Part shown: positions 7,481 through 14,951 of the stretch, in pieces
Position numbering within the stretch: position 1 is the stretch's first letter
Layout of the letters: the number at the start of each line of letters is the position of its first letter
Assembly: GCA_017996175.1 (NCBI GenBank)
Contig: JAGOHK010000001.1
Span: 108,666 to 172,665 of the forward strand
Direction of reading: 5' to 3'
Origin: Leptospiraceae bacterium
GTDB lineage: Bacteria; Spirochaetota; Leptospiria; Leptospirales; Leptospiraceae
DNA: 64,000 bases
The notes under the pieces: generated by a model
Database searches by the model: none
Seen by the model: only the letters and a program-made list of their open reading frames with translations
What the model was told of the DNA's origin: nothing
Position numbers and translations under genes: made by a program

Positions 7481-9061
7481 ATGAACGAACAGAATAATAC
7501 AATCGAAGAAATGAAAATCTGGCAAAAGGTAGGATTTTTTGCGGGACCAATTTTATTTTTACTTATGCTTTTTTTCCCACCTTCTTTTGTCCTCGAAAGT
7601 GGCGCCAAGGGAGTAATGACATTAGACGCTTGGAAGGTCGCCGCCTGTGCAATCTGGATGGCAATCTGGTGGGTAACAGAGGCTGTCCCCATTCCGGTTA
7701 CTTCCCTTTTACCGATTCCCCTTTTTTATTTGCTTAATGTTTCTAATGCAGCACCTAAAGCAGCAACTGAAACGTTAAAGGAAATAGGCAAACCGGAATT
7801 ATCCAAGTATTTTTCTGAACAGATTCTTGCGCCGTACGCTGATCCAATTATCTATCTTTTCCTCGGTGGATTTATTTTGGCAATCGGAATGGAAAAATGG
7901 AATTTACATAAACGAATTGCACTCAATATTATTAAGATAGTAGGCTCCAAACCCTCTCAAATCTTGTTAGGATTTTTAATTGCAACGGCATTTATCAGTA
8001 TGTGGGCGAGTAACGCTTCAACTACAATTATGATGTTACCCATTGCGATCACAGTTTTGGAATTATTAAAATCTAAAGTAGCAGAATCGGAAAAACAAAA
8101 TATAGAAAATTTTGGAGTTGCACTTATGCTAAGTATTGCTTATGGAGCCAGTATCGGCGGACTCGGAACACTAATAGGTACACCGCCTAACGCTATCATG
8201 AAAGCATTTTTTGATAAAAATGGACTAGACTCGATAAACTTCGCAAACTGGCTAGTATTTGGTGTGACTATAATTGTAATTTCAATTCCTGTAACATTCA
8301 TCTTACTTACTAAAATTATTTTCCCTGTGCGTCTCAGTGCTATCGAAGGAGCCGATGAAATTATCAAAGTCGAATTAGAAAAATTGGGCAAATTTACATT
8401 AGCCGAAGGTCTTACCGGATTCGTTATTATTTCAACAGCGCTCGCCTGGGTTTTACGAGGAACTTATGAAAGTAATTTGTATGTAAAGAATAATCTGAAA
8501 GATGGAATCATTGCTATGACTGGAGGAATTTTACTTTTCCTAATTCCAATCAATTGGAAAAGGAAAATTTTTCTTCTAGAATGGTCTGATATGAAGGCAA
8601 TTCCCTGGGATGTATTGTTACTCTTCGGAGGAGGGTTAAGCCTTGCAGGAGCAGTCGATAGAAGTGGGCTGTCTGATTGGATGGGAGTCCAAACTAAGAT
8701 TGCCCTCCAGGGACAAACGAATATTATCCTCGTAGTATTTATTGTAACAGCAATCGTACTTTTCCTTACAGAGTTTACAAGCAACACTGCTACCATCACT
8801 CTATTTCTTCCCATCGGTCTTGGAATTGCAAATGCACTTTCAGTTGATCCAAGGTTGATTTTAATACCGGCAACCATCGCATCAAGCTGTGCATTTATGT
8901 TACCCGTAGGAACACCTCCTAACGCAATTGTATTCAGTAGCGGTTACTTAAAGATTCCGCAAATGGCAAAAGCAGGTTTTGGGATGAATATCTTTTTTGT
9001 ATTTCTAATTACATTTTTAATATTCACGTTAGGAGTTAGAGTATTTTCAATTCCCTTCTAA
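7481..9061 (+). CDS. SLC13/DASS-family sodium:dicarboxylate symporter
   Basis: 526 residues with about a dozen hydrophobic helices. It shows the paired hallmarks of the divalent anion:Na+ symporter family: SNAST (MWASNASTTIMMLP) in the first half and SNTAT (EFTSNTATITLFLP) in the second, each with a later GTPPNA motif (IGTPPNAIMKAF, VGTPPNAIVFSS). These SNT loops form the substrate and sodium sites in VcINDY. Likely substrates are C4-dicarboxylates or citrate, taken up across the inner membrane; sulfate is possible. Full length for the family. A GAGGAAATT ribosome site precedes the ATG. It lies on the plus strand within an otherwise minus-strand bat locus. Confidence 0.9.
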   Translation: MNEQNNTIEEMKIWQKVGFFAGPILFLLMLFFPPSFVLESGAKGVMTLDAWKVAACAIWMAIWWVTEAVPIPVTSLLPIPLFYLLNVSNAAPKAATETLKEIGKPELSKYFSEQILAPYADPIIYLFLGGFILAIGMEKWNLHKRIALNIIKIVGSKPSQILLGFLIATAFISMWASNASTTIMMLPIAITVLELLKSKVAESEKQNIENFGVALMLSIAYGASIGGLGTLIGTPPNAIMKAFFDKNGLDSINFANWLVFGVTIIVISIPVTFILLTKIIFPVRLSAIEGADEIIKVELEKLGKFTLAEGLTGFVIISTALAWVLRGTYESNLYVKNNLKDGIIAMTGGILLFLIPINWKRKIFLLEWSDMKAIPWDVLLLFGGGLSLAGAVDRSGLSDWMGVQTKIALQGQTNIILVVFIVTAIVLFLTEFTSNTATITLFLPIGLGIANALSVDPRLILIPATIASSCAFMLPVGTPPNAIVFSSGYLKIPQMAKAGFGMNIFFVFLITFLIFTLGVRVFSIPF

Positions 9062-9097
9062 CGAATTTTAAACTTTGGCTTATTTTTAAGCTTTATA

Positions 9098-9124
9098 GAA
9101 AGTCTTAATTAACCTAAGGCTTTC
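9098..9124 (+). terminator. Probable terminator of the SLC13 gene
   Basis: GAAAGTCTTA pairs with TAAGGCTTTC (10 bp, one wobble) around seven bases, about 40 bp after the transporter stop. It is followed by a short T-rich stretch. Moderate strength. Confidence 0.5.
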
Positions 9125-9129
9125 TTATT

Positions 9130-9246
9130 ATGCGAAATGCAAAAATAATATTTCAGTTAAATGTAAAGGCTAAAGGTCATTTTCCGCAAATAAGTTCGCC
9201 GAGTGAAATCATAGATGCTATTGATTTATTTTTGGAAAAAGATTAA
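9130..9246 (+). pseudogene. C-terminal relic of an alpha/beta hydrolase
   Basis: 38 codons end in KGHFPQISSPSEIIDAIDLFLEKD. This matches the last strand and helix of RsbQ-type alpha/beta hydrolases, where the catalytic His sits in a GHFPHLSxPxE motif. The nucleophile, acid and the rest of the fold are absent. The ATG at 9130 is probably not a real start. It overlaps the end of the minus-strand gene at 9243 by four bases. Confidence 0.6.
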
Positions 9247-9476
9247 TTAGAATCATTAGAATTCGAGTCATTCGAACCAAAGTCATGGTCTAAAATTTTT
9301 TCAGATAAATCTACATTTAAATCTCTGAGTGTAGGCTTACTTCCACTTTTAAGTCTAGGGCTAATGGGAGTTTCCTCATAAATTTTTTTGTATCGACCCG
9401 ATCGAAAGTGATCAATCCAAGAATATAAAATATAAATTAAAAAACATACACCAATTACTATCAATAAAATGTTCAT
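9243..9476 (-). CDS. Small single-pass membrane protein at the end of the bat operon
   Basis: 77 residues: an N-terminal membrane helix (ILLIVIGVCFLIYILYSW) followed by a charged cytoplasmic or periplasmic tail ending in repeated Asn/Asp/Ser (GSNDSNSNDSN). It begins 17 bp after batB on the same strand, so it is probably cotranscribed. No family was recognised. Its end collides with the hydrolase relic on the opposite strand. Confidence 0.65.
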   Translation of the reverse strand: MNILLIVIGVCFLIYILYSWIDHFRSGRYKKIYEETPISPRLKSGSKPTLRDLNVDLSEKILDHDFGSNDSNSNDSN

Positions 9477-9493
9477 TCTATTCCCTTTAATTT

Positions 9494-10573
9494 TTACTTT
9501 CTGAATAAATATAATCCATCCAATAAAAATCCAACCAGAAATGCCACAAGAAAAAATACGGATAAGTCTTCTTTGCCGCTGGTTTTAATTTTAGATTTGC
9601 CTCTAGACCCTGTTTCTTTGATATGCGGAATTAAATCTTTTACCCACTGCTTATTTTCGACAACAATATAACGCCCACCTGTTTCTTTTGCTAAATTGCT
9701 TAACAGTTTATCTTCTCGATGAGTTTGGATATTCTTGATAATCTTTTGGTCTACTTCTTTCTTTTTTGTCCCGGTAGAATCGTCAGTGGATTGACTCTCT
9801 AAAGCTTTTTTTTCTTCCTCTGTATACGAAACATAAAAATTCACAGCCCCCCCGGGTGAATTAGTTCCTACTCCAACGGTATGAACGGTAACATTATTTC
9901 GTTTCAAAAATTCTATTTCTTCTGTCAGATTTTCTTCTTTGTCTTCCGGAACTTCTCCGTCACTAAGGAGGATAACTTGTATACTCCCCTCCGATAGATA
10001 AACCTGTCGCAATACTTCCTGCAAAGCCAATTTAAAACTAGAGCCAGTATTTTCAAAATTATGAACGAGCAGGGTATGAATAAATGTTTTAATCGTAATG
10101 ATGTCATTGGTTGGCATAGAGTGTATTGCCGGTTTGCCGCTAAAACTAATCAGTCCATAAGCAAAATCAGGATTTGCATCAATTAACTCTTCACAAAAAC
10201 TTTGAGCCTCGGCAAACCTATCCTGAGGATGTTTGGCTGTAACCGGATGAGGACTAGTATCTCCTGCAAGCATACTGAAAGATCCGTCTAATACTAAAAT
10301 AATTTTTCCTTTCCCAGAAACGTCTTCCACAAGCCCATCTCGATACGGACCTGCGGCGGAGATAATCAAGAGTAAACCCAGCAAGAACAAATAAAAAAGA
10401 TGCAATTTTATTTTTAGAAGGGAATTGTATTTTGTAATCGAATTAGTAAATCGTTTCGAAATATTTTCCGAAATCCAAAGAAATGCCTTCGATTGTTTTC
10501 GATATAGGTAAAGTAAAAAAGAAATCCAAGGCAGAGTCCAATATAAATGATAAATGTTTTCAAACTCAATCAT
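9494..10573 (-). CDS. batB: BatB-like von Willebrand factor A membrane protein
   Basis: 359 residues from the ATG at 10573, which overlaps the batA stop as ATGA; a longer frame upstream is unlikely. There are membrane helices near the N-terminus (WTLPWISFLLYLY, LHLFYLFLLGLLLIISAAG) and at the C-terminus (FFLVAFLVGFLLDGLYLF). Between them lies a VWA domain with the metal-site motif DGSFS (consensus DxSxS), a GLISFSG strand and a later LLSDGE acid. Paired BatA/BatB VWA proteins follow MoxR and DUF58 genes in aerotolerance loci of Bacteroides and Leptospira. They are thought to form an inner-membrane complex of unclear biochemical role. The MIDAS looks intact. Confidence 0.85.
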   Translation of the reverse strand: MIEFENIYHLYWTLPWISFLLYLYRKQSKAFLWISENISKRFTNSITKYNSLLKIKLHLFYLFLLGLLLIISAAGPYRDGLVEDVSGKGKIILVLDGSFSMLAGDTSPHPVTAKHPQDRFAEAQSFCEELIDANPDFAYGLISFSGKPAIHSMPTNDIITIKTFIHTLLVHNFENTGSSFKLALQEVLRQVYLSEGSIQVILLSDGEVPEDKEENLTEEIEFLKRNNVTVHTVGVGTNSPGGAVNFYVSYTEEEKKALESQSTDDSTGTKKKEVDQKIIKNIQTHREDKLLSNLAKETGGRYIVVENKQWVKDLIPHIKETGSRGKSKIKTSGKEDLSVFFLVAFLVGFLLDGLYLFRK

Positions 10574-11574
10574 CGCATCGGTCTCCTTACAAATAGACCA
10601 TCTATTAAAATCCACAAAAAGAACATCTGCATTCCCGCAAAAGCAATGTACCGAGAATAGGAATGTTTTCGTTTGGATTGTTTTATTTCGAGAGGGGTTT
10701 TAGATAAATTGCTAAGCTCAGAAAATACTTCTGCGAGAACATTTTGATTTTTTGCACGGTAGTATTTTCCCGATGCAGTTTTTGCTATTTGTTTTAGTTG
10801 TTTATCGTCTAGAGAGGTTACTAATACCTTGCCGCTTGGTGTCAGAAATGGTTTTCCTTCTGCATACACCTCAATCGGTTCTTCGCCTGCAAGTCCAATA
10901 ATATAAAGTTTAATTCCAAGTTCCTTTACGTACTTTGCGGCTAATATCGGATCAACTCCATACGAACTTTCTCCATCGGTGATTAAAATTATTACTTGGT
11001 CACGTTTGACTACCTTTGCTTTCTGGAGAGAATCAGTAGCTGCAAGTAACGCATCTCCGATCGCAGTTCCCCCACTTTCAGAATGATCGATGACTCTAAA
11101 GGAGATACTATCTAATAGCTCCAATAGAACAGCGTGGTCAGTGGTCAGTGGAGTTTGCGTAAATGTATCTTGGGCAAATATGTATATGCCGATGCGGTTG
11201 CCACCACTTCGTTTGATAAAATCCTTTCCGATAACCTTCATGGCTTCTAATCTACTAGGCTCAAAATCCGCCGCCTGCATACTTGCTGATACATCCAGAA
11301 CTAGCGCAATATCAAGACCATCTTCCTTAATCATACTTCTTTCACTAACTTTATGCGGATCGGCAATTCCAATAATGATACAAGCAAGTAAAAGAGATTC
11401 TAAAAGATACTCTGCATATAAAAAATAATGTCGTTTGTTACTAGGAGACTTGTATTGCAAAGGGGCATACGGTACATTTGATTTTTTAAAAACAAAAAAT
11501 CGTCCATAGAGGTAAACAGGGATTAACCAGACTGCCCAAAGTATAAAAGAATAAGTAAAATGAATATCGCTCAA
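10570..11574 (-). CDS. batA: BatA-like von Willebrand factor A membrane protein
   Basis: 334 residues. N-terminal helices (FILWAVWLIPVYLYGRFF, YLLESLLLACIIIGIADP) precede a VWA domain with a perfect MIDAS, DVSAS, plus a GGTAIGDAL threonine loop and ILITDGESS acid. A final helix lies at the C-terminus (YIAFAGMQMFFLWILIDGLF). This is the standard BatA layout. The gene overlaps the upstream and downstream genes by four bases each (ATGA), so the whole set is translationally coupled. Known loci link these proteins to oxygen or oxidative-stress tolerance, though deletion in L. biflexa had little effect as I recall; treat the role as unsettled. Confidence 0.88.
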   Translation of the reverse strand: MSDIHFTYSFILWAVWLIPVYLYGRFFVFKKSNVPYAPLQYKSPSNKRHYFLYAEYLLESLLLACIIIGIADPHKVSERSMIKEDGLDIALVLDVSASMQAADFEPSRLEAMKVIGKDFIKRSGGNRIGIYIFAQDTFTQTPLTTDHAVLLELLDSISFRVIDHSESGGTAIGDALLAATDSLQKAKVVKRDQVIILITDGESSYGVDPILAAKYVKELGIKLYIIGLAGEEPIEVYAEGKPFLTPSGKVLVTSLDDKQLKQIAKTASGKYYRAKNQNVLAEVFSELSNLSKTPLEIKQSKRKHSYSRYIAFAGMQMFFLWILIDGLFVRRPMR

Positions 11575-12116
11575 CGCCCGGGCCTCACAATTTCATTCGA
11601 TTTTGCCTTTGCTTTGGGTTTTGTGATCTCGGTTACACCAGTCACTACTTTTGCCTCAGTAAATACTTCATCAAATTCAGATTTCAACGGATTGTTTTTT
11701 CCAAACTGCAAAGTAGATAGGGTATAAAAAAATTCTCCGACTTTTTTATCTTTGATTCGTTTAGAAATTTCAAGAGATGTCATTTCCTCAATTTCCATTC
11801 CTGTTTTTGCTTCAAAGTACGCCTTCACAATAGCGGATAATTCGTGCAACCCATCTCTGTACATAAAATTACTAGAATAATTTCTCTCAACCGTTTCAAT
11901 TTTTTCTTTCAACGCTTCCATAGATTCAACCGGAGGTCTAGGTTTACGTTTTACAATATCCTTTTGCATATTTCTAAAATACCGATACAACCAATAAAGT
12001 GTAATCAGTAGAATCGGAAGCAGTACCCAGTTTCGCATTTCCTGATTGTATCTCCAATCGAAGATATGCACAGGAGGCGCAATTCCATTTGGTAATTCTG
12101 CTAGAAAAAAAATCAA
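11571..12116 (-). CDS. DUF4381-like membrane protein of the bat operon
   Basis: 181 residues with one clear membrane helix (WVLLPILLITLYWLYRYF) and a cytoplasmic part containing an alpha-helical region (LKEKIETVERNY, YRDGLHELSAIVKAYFEAKTGM, EEMTSLEISKRI). The order helix, basic linker and ...LxxLLR/K-like helical domain resembles the DUF4381 proteins usually found between DUF58 and VWA genes. It has four-base overlaps at both ends. Family naming is by context and layout. Role: probable partner of the MoxR/BatA/BatB system. Confidence 0.65.
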   Translation of the reverse strand: MIFFLAELPNGIAPPVHIFDWRYNQEMRNWVLLPILLITLYWLYRYFRNMQKDIVKRKPRPPVESMEALKEKIETVERNYSSNFMYRDGLHELSAIVKAYFEAKTGMEIEEMTSLEISKRIKDKKVGEFFYTLSTLQFGKNNPLKSEFDEVFTEAKVVTGVTEITKPKAKAKSNEIVRPGR

Positions 12117-12994
12117 AGGATTACCCTCTTCTTCAAATGGAAAAATTCCTTTAGTGCTCTTCCTACATCTAAAGTAGTTCTCATGCTATTTACGGATATT
12201 CGATATTTAACGCTTGCACTTTTTAAGTAGGCATTCATTTCTTCTAAACTACCAAGCTCGCCAGGGCGTAGTATACCGGAATTCTTTTTCCCAGAAATGG
12301 ACTCTGGTGAAATGGATGGAAAAAAAACTTCTTTTGAAAATTCATACTCGATTGGATCATAGATATGCAGCATATTAATATCATGCTCTACCCTAGAAAA
12401 TTTTAAATCCTCCGGAAGATCGTGGTCTAAAAAATCAGAAATGATAAATAAAATAAAATGACTTCGTTTAAATTTTTGGAGTGCATGTAAAACAGAGCGA
12501 ATATCAGAATGGGCATCTTTATTCGGAATAGTTTCAGAGTGAGTTAAAAATGCTTTGATTGTACGGAATAATTGCGTTTTGCCGCTAGCTGGTTTTACTA
12601 CTTCAATGGCTTCGTTATTAAAAATGATGTATCCTACTTTATCTCTAGATTGAATCGAGGAAAATGCAAGAGTAGCCGCTACTTCAATGGCAAATTCAAT
12701 TTTAGTTCTATCTTGAAACCCTGTAAACATAGAAGGGCTGACATCAAGTGCGATAAAAACTTCTCGTTCCCGCTCTTCTAAAAAAGTTTTTACATAAGGC
12801 TCACCTAATCGTGCAGTCATATTCCAATCTATCATTCGCACGGACTCGCCATAAACATACTTTCTAGCTTCATGGAATTGTAACCCACGACCAGGGATAG
12901 TGGATGTATAATCACCGGCTAACAACGAGTGTGCGTTACGCCTCGCAATCAGCTCGAGTTCTTTCGCCTTTTTTAATAAATCAACTACTGACAT
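12113..12994 (-). CDS. DUF58 domain protein of the MoxR/bat locus
   Basis: 293 residues. The N-terminus has the conserved ...ELIARRNAHSLLAGDYTS, then GRGLQFHEARKYVYGESVRMIDWNMTAR, the signature of DUF58 (G-E-x-R-x-IDWxxTAR). A VWA-like core follows: FIALDVSPSM with DxSxS, then ILFIISDFLD. These proteins sit between MoxR ATPases and VWA membrane proteins and are thought to be targets or adaptors of the ATPase. Cytosolic, no membrane helix. It overlaps the next gene by four bases and starts ten bases after moxR. Confidence 0.9.
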   Translation of the reverse strand: MSVVDLLKKAKELELIARRNAHSLLAGDYTSTIPGRGLQFHEARKYVYGESVRMIDWNMTARLGEPYVKTFLEEREREVFIALDVSPSMFTGFQDRTKIEFAIEVAATLAFSSIQSRDKVGYIIFNNEAIEVVKPASGKTQLFRTIKAFLTHSETIPNKDAHSDIRSVLHALQKFKRSHFILFIISDFLDHDLPEDLKFSRVEHDINMLHIYDPIEYEFSKEVFFPSISPESISGKKNSGILRPGELGSLEEMNAYLKSASVKYRISVNSMRTTLDVGRALKEFFHLKKRVIL

Positions 12995-13004
12995 AGAAGG
13001 ATTT

Positions 13005-13970
13005 CTAGGGAACTTTTACCTTAGTGAGGATTTCGTTGATTATCTGCTCGGTTTTAATTCCTTCCGCCTCTGCATAATAAGTAGGAATAATTCTATGACG
13101 AAGAACGTTATGCGCTATAGCCTTAATGTCCTCCGGTAAAACAGAATCTCTTCCAAACATCAGAGCACGCGCCCGACCAACTAAGGCAAGTGAAATAGAA
13201 GCACGAGGAGAAGCACCATACTGAATCACATTGTCTAGACTTAGACCGTAAGCTTTAGGATCGCGGGTTGCCTGAATCAAATCAGTGATATAGGAAATGA
13301 TTTTATCTTCTATAAAAATTTCCCGCGTCACTTTTTGGAGACTCAAAATATCCTCTGCATTCATAAGCTGTTGCACTGCTGGTAATTTTGTTTCCTTGAT
13401 TACCATTTTTACTACATCAGCTTCTTGTTTCTTGGTGGGGTAAGTTACGATTAGCTTCATGAGGAATCTGTCCAACTGTGCTTCAGGAAGTGAATAAGTT
13501 CCTTCTTGTTCTACTGGGTTCATAGTAGCAAATACAAAAAAGGGTTTTGGCACAGGAAAAGTTTCATCTCCAATTGTGACTTGTTTTTCTTGCATGGTTT
13601 CAAGTAACGCGGATTGCACTTTGGCAGGAGCACGGTTGATTTCATCGGCTAATACAAAGTTTGCGAAAATAGGTCCTTTATTGACTTCGAAGTTTGCTTT
13701 GGACTGATTATAAATTCTAGTTCCCACAATATCGGCTGGGAGCAAATCAGGAGTAAACTGTAGACGTTTGAATGCTACATTGCAAATATTAGCAAGAAGG
13801 TTTACTGCTCTAGTTTTAGCAAGTCCTGGCACTCCTTCAATTAAAATATGCCCATCAGCTAACAATCCGAGGATGAGTCCGTCGACTAAAGATTCCTGTC
13901 CCACAATTCCATTATGAATCTCTTCTTTGATTTTTTTTATTTGTGCAACTGCTTCCGTATTTTTTGACAA
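13005..13970 (-). CDS. moxR: MoxR-family AAA+ ATPase
   Basis: 321 residues with Walker A GVPGLAKT (about residues 41-48), Walker B VLADEINRA, sensor-1 FVFATMNPVEQEGTY, an LPEAQLDRF arginine-finger region and a C-terminal lid (PRASISLALVGRARALMFGR). This is a complete MoxR AAA+ ATPase of normal length. The start is a TTG at 13970 with a strong AAAGGAG site eight bases upstream. As first gene of the operon it probably drives ATP-dependent remodelling of the DUF58/VWA partners encoded downstream. Confidence 0.92.
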   Translation of the reverse strand: MSKNTEAVAQIKKIKEEIHNGIVGQESLVDGLILGLLADGHILIEGVPGLAKTRAVNLLANICNVAFKRLQFTPDLLPADIVGTRIYNQSKANFEVNKGPIFANFVLADEINRAPAKVQSALLETMQEKQVTIGDETFPVPKPFFVFATMNPVEQEGTYSLPEAQLDRFLMKLIVTYPTKKQEADVVKMVIKETKLPAVQQLMNAEDILSLQKVTREIFIEDKIISYITDLIQATRDPKAYGLSLDNVIQYGASPRASISLALVGRARALMFGRDSVLPEDIKAIAHNVLRHRIIPTYYAEAEGIKTEQIINEILTKVKVP

Positions 13971-14348
13971 GGTTCACTCCTTTCCTGAACTTTTATCTAA
14001 AAGGTATTAGAATGCAACTAAATTATTATATCTTAAATTAAGAATTCTAGGGCAGTCCGGTTGGCTTCCTCAGCTTTTTCGTAACTAATATATATTACCG
14101 CTAATAGAAAATCCTGTCGCACCACGAGTAATCCAACCGTCGCGCTCGCCCTTCTCATCAATAAATTGCAATCTGCTTCACAATCATAAACCCACCGTAT
14201 ATGCAATTTATTGATGTCAGGTTGATCGCTACTGCCTGCCATTGTCAGACCTTCTTCCTTGTTGCGGTTAACGCTCGTATAGCTCTGCCTTTTGCTTTTT
14301 CGTTTTATTGTCTGATTTTTTCGTTTTCGTTGCCCTTCTGTTTTTTTG
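13971..14348. other. Gene-poor stretch between moxR and DUF1564
   Basis: About 380 bp. It must hold the bat operon promoter next to 13971. A minus-strand frame at 14033-14377 overlaps the end of the DUF1564 gene, has odd composition and no ribosome site, and is not called. A perfect 15-bp inverted repeat (14156-14216) sits in the middle. Confidence 0.5.
14156..14216. repeat. Perfect 15-bp inverted repeat downstream of DUF1564
   Basis: CATCAATAAATTGCA (14156-14170) pairs with TGCAATTTATTGATG (14202-14216) across a 31-base spacer. It is too AT-rich and wide-looped for a classic terminator. It could be a recombination or mobile-element arm. Confidence 0.6.
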
Positions 14349-14864
14349 CTAGACCTTAACGTGATACCCACGTGCAAAAGTAAACGAAATCCTATCTAGT
14401 TGTAGAAAAACCGTCAGTTCTAGGTTAGTGACCATAGGAACTATTTTTTTCAACCCAGCTTCTACGAGAGAACGCCACATACCCACTAAGTCTAGTTTTA
14501 GTAAAAAGACAAACATCCAACACCTAGATTTCCCAAAGACTAGAGCCAGCTCTCCAAGTTCTAACCAATCTGAATTTTTCGGCTTAAAGCTAACCTTCTT
14601 CAAATTCAGATCCCGATCTTGATAAGAAGTCTTCAACTTTTCGGGTTCCGGGATCATACCAGAGTGGGTAAGAGTTCTAAACCGCCGAAGTAAACTACGA
14701 AGGTAGAGAGAAGTATTACCGTTATACTTTTTCGTCTTCTCAAGGAATGCCTCTTTTAGATGTTCAGGAATCAAAAGGGTAGAAACGGTATCCTCTTCTA
14801 AGTTGATTTTTTTTCTTAAAAAATTATATTTATTTTGAAAGATGATCATACTTATATAGGTCAA
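14349..14864 (-). CDS. DUF1564 family protein (Leptospira-type)
   Basis: 171 residues. The core VSTLLIPEHLKEAF, the segment NGNTSLYLRSLLRRFRTLTHSGMIPEP and the later WLELGELALVFGKSRCW, LLKLDLVGMW, VEAGL and RISFTFARGYHV match what I know of DUF1564. That family is expanded in Leptospira and close to restricted to it. Its function is unknown. The first 25 or so residues are Lys/Asn-rich and may not be translated: an internal start near the EEDTVSTLL segment is possible. The gene is monocistronic and is the strongest single taxonomic pointer in the window. Confidence 0.8.
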   Translation of the reverse strand: MTYISMIIFQNKYNFLRKKINLEEDTVSTLLIPEHLKEAFLEKTKKYNGNTSLYLRSLLRRFRTLTHSGMIPEPEKLKTSYQDRDLNLKKVSFKPKNSDWLELGELALVFGKSRCWMFVFLLKLDLVGMWRSLVEAGLKKIVPMVTNLELTVFLQLDRISFTFARGYHVKV

Positions 14865-14951
14865 AAAAGGAAATTATGTGCGCATTTTTTTTCAATTTTC
14901 AAAAAAAATGTTCTAAAAAAAGATTTTTTTTGATTCTTCCTTTCCCTATTT

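Noticed and set aside
14156..14216. Integron attC site
   Set aside because: There is an inverted repeat, but no paired RYYYAAC/GTTRRRY core sites and no cassette structure around it.
14033..14377. 114-codon minus-strand frame after DUF1564
   Set aside because: It overlaps the DUF1564 end, spans the inverted repeat and has a basic low-complexity start with no recognisable family.
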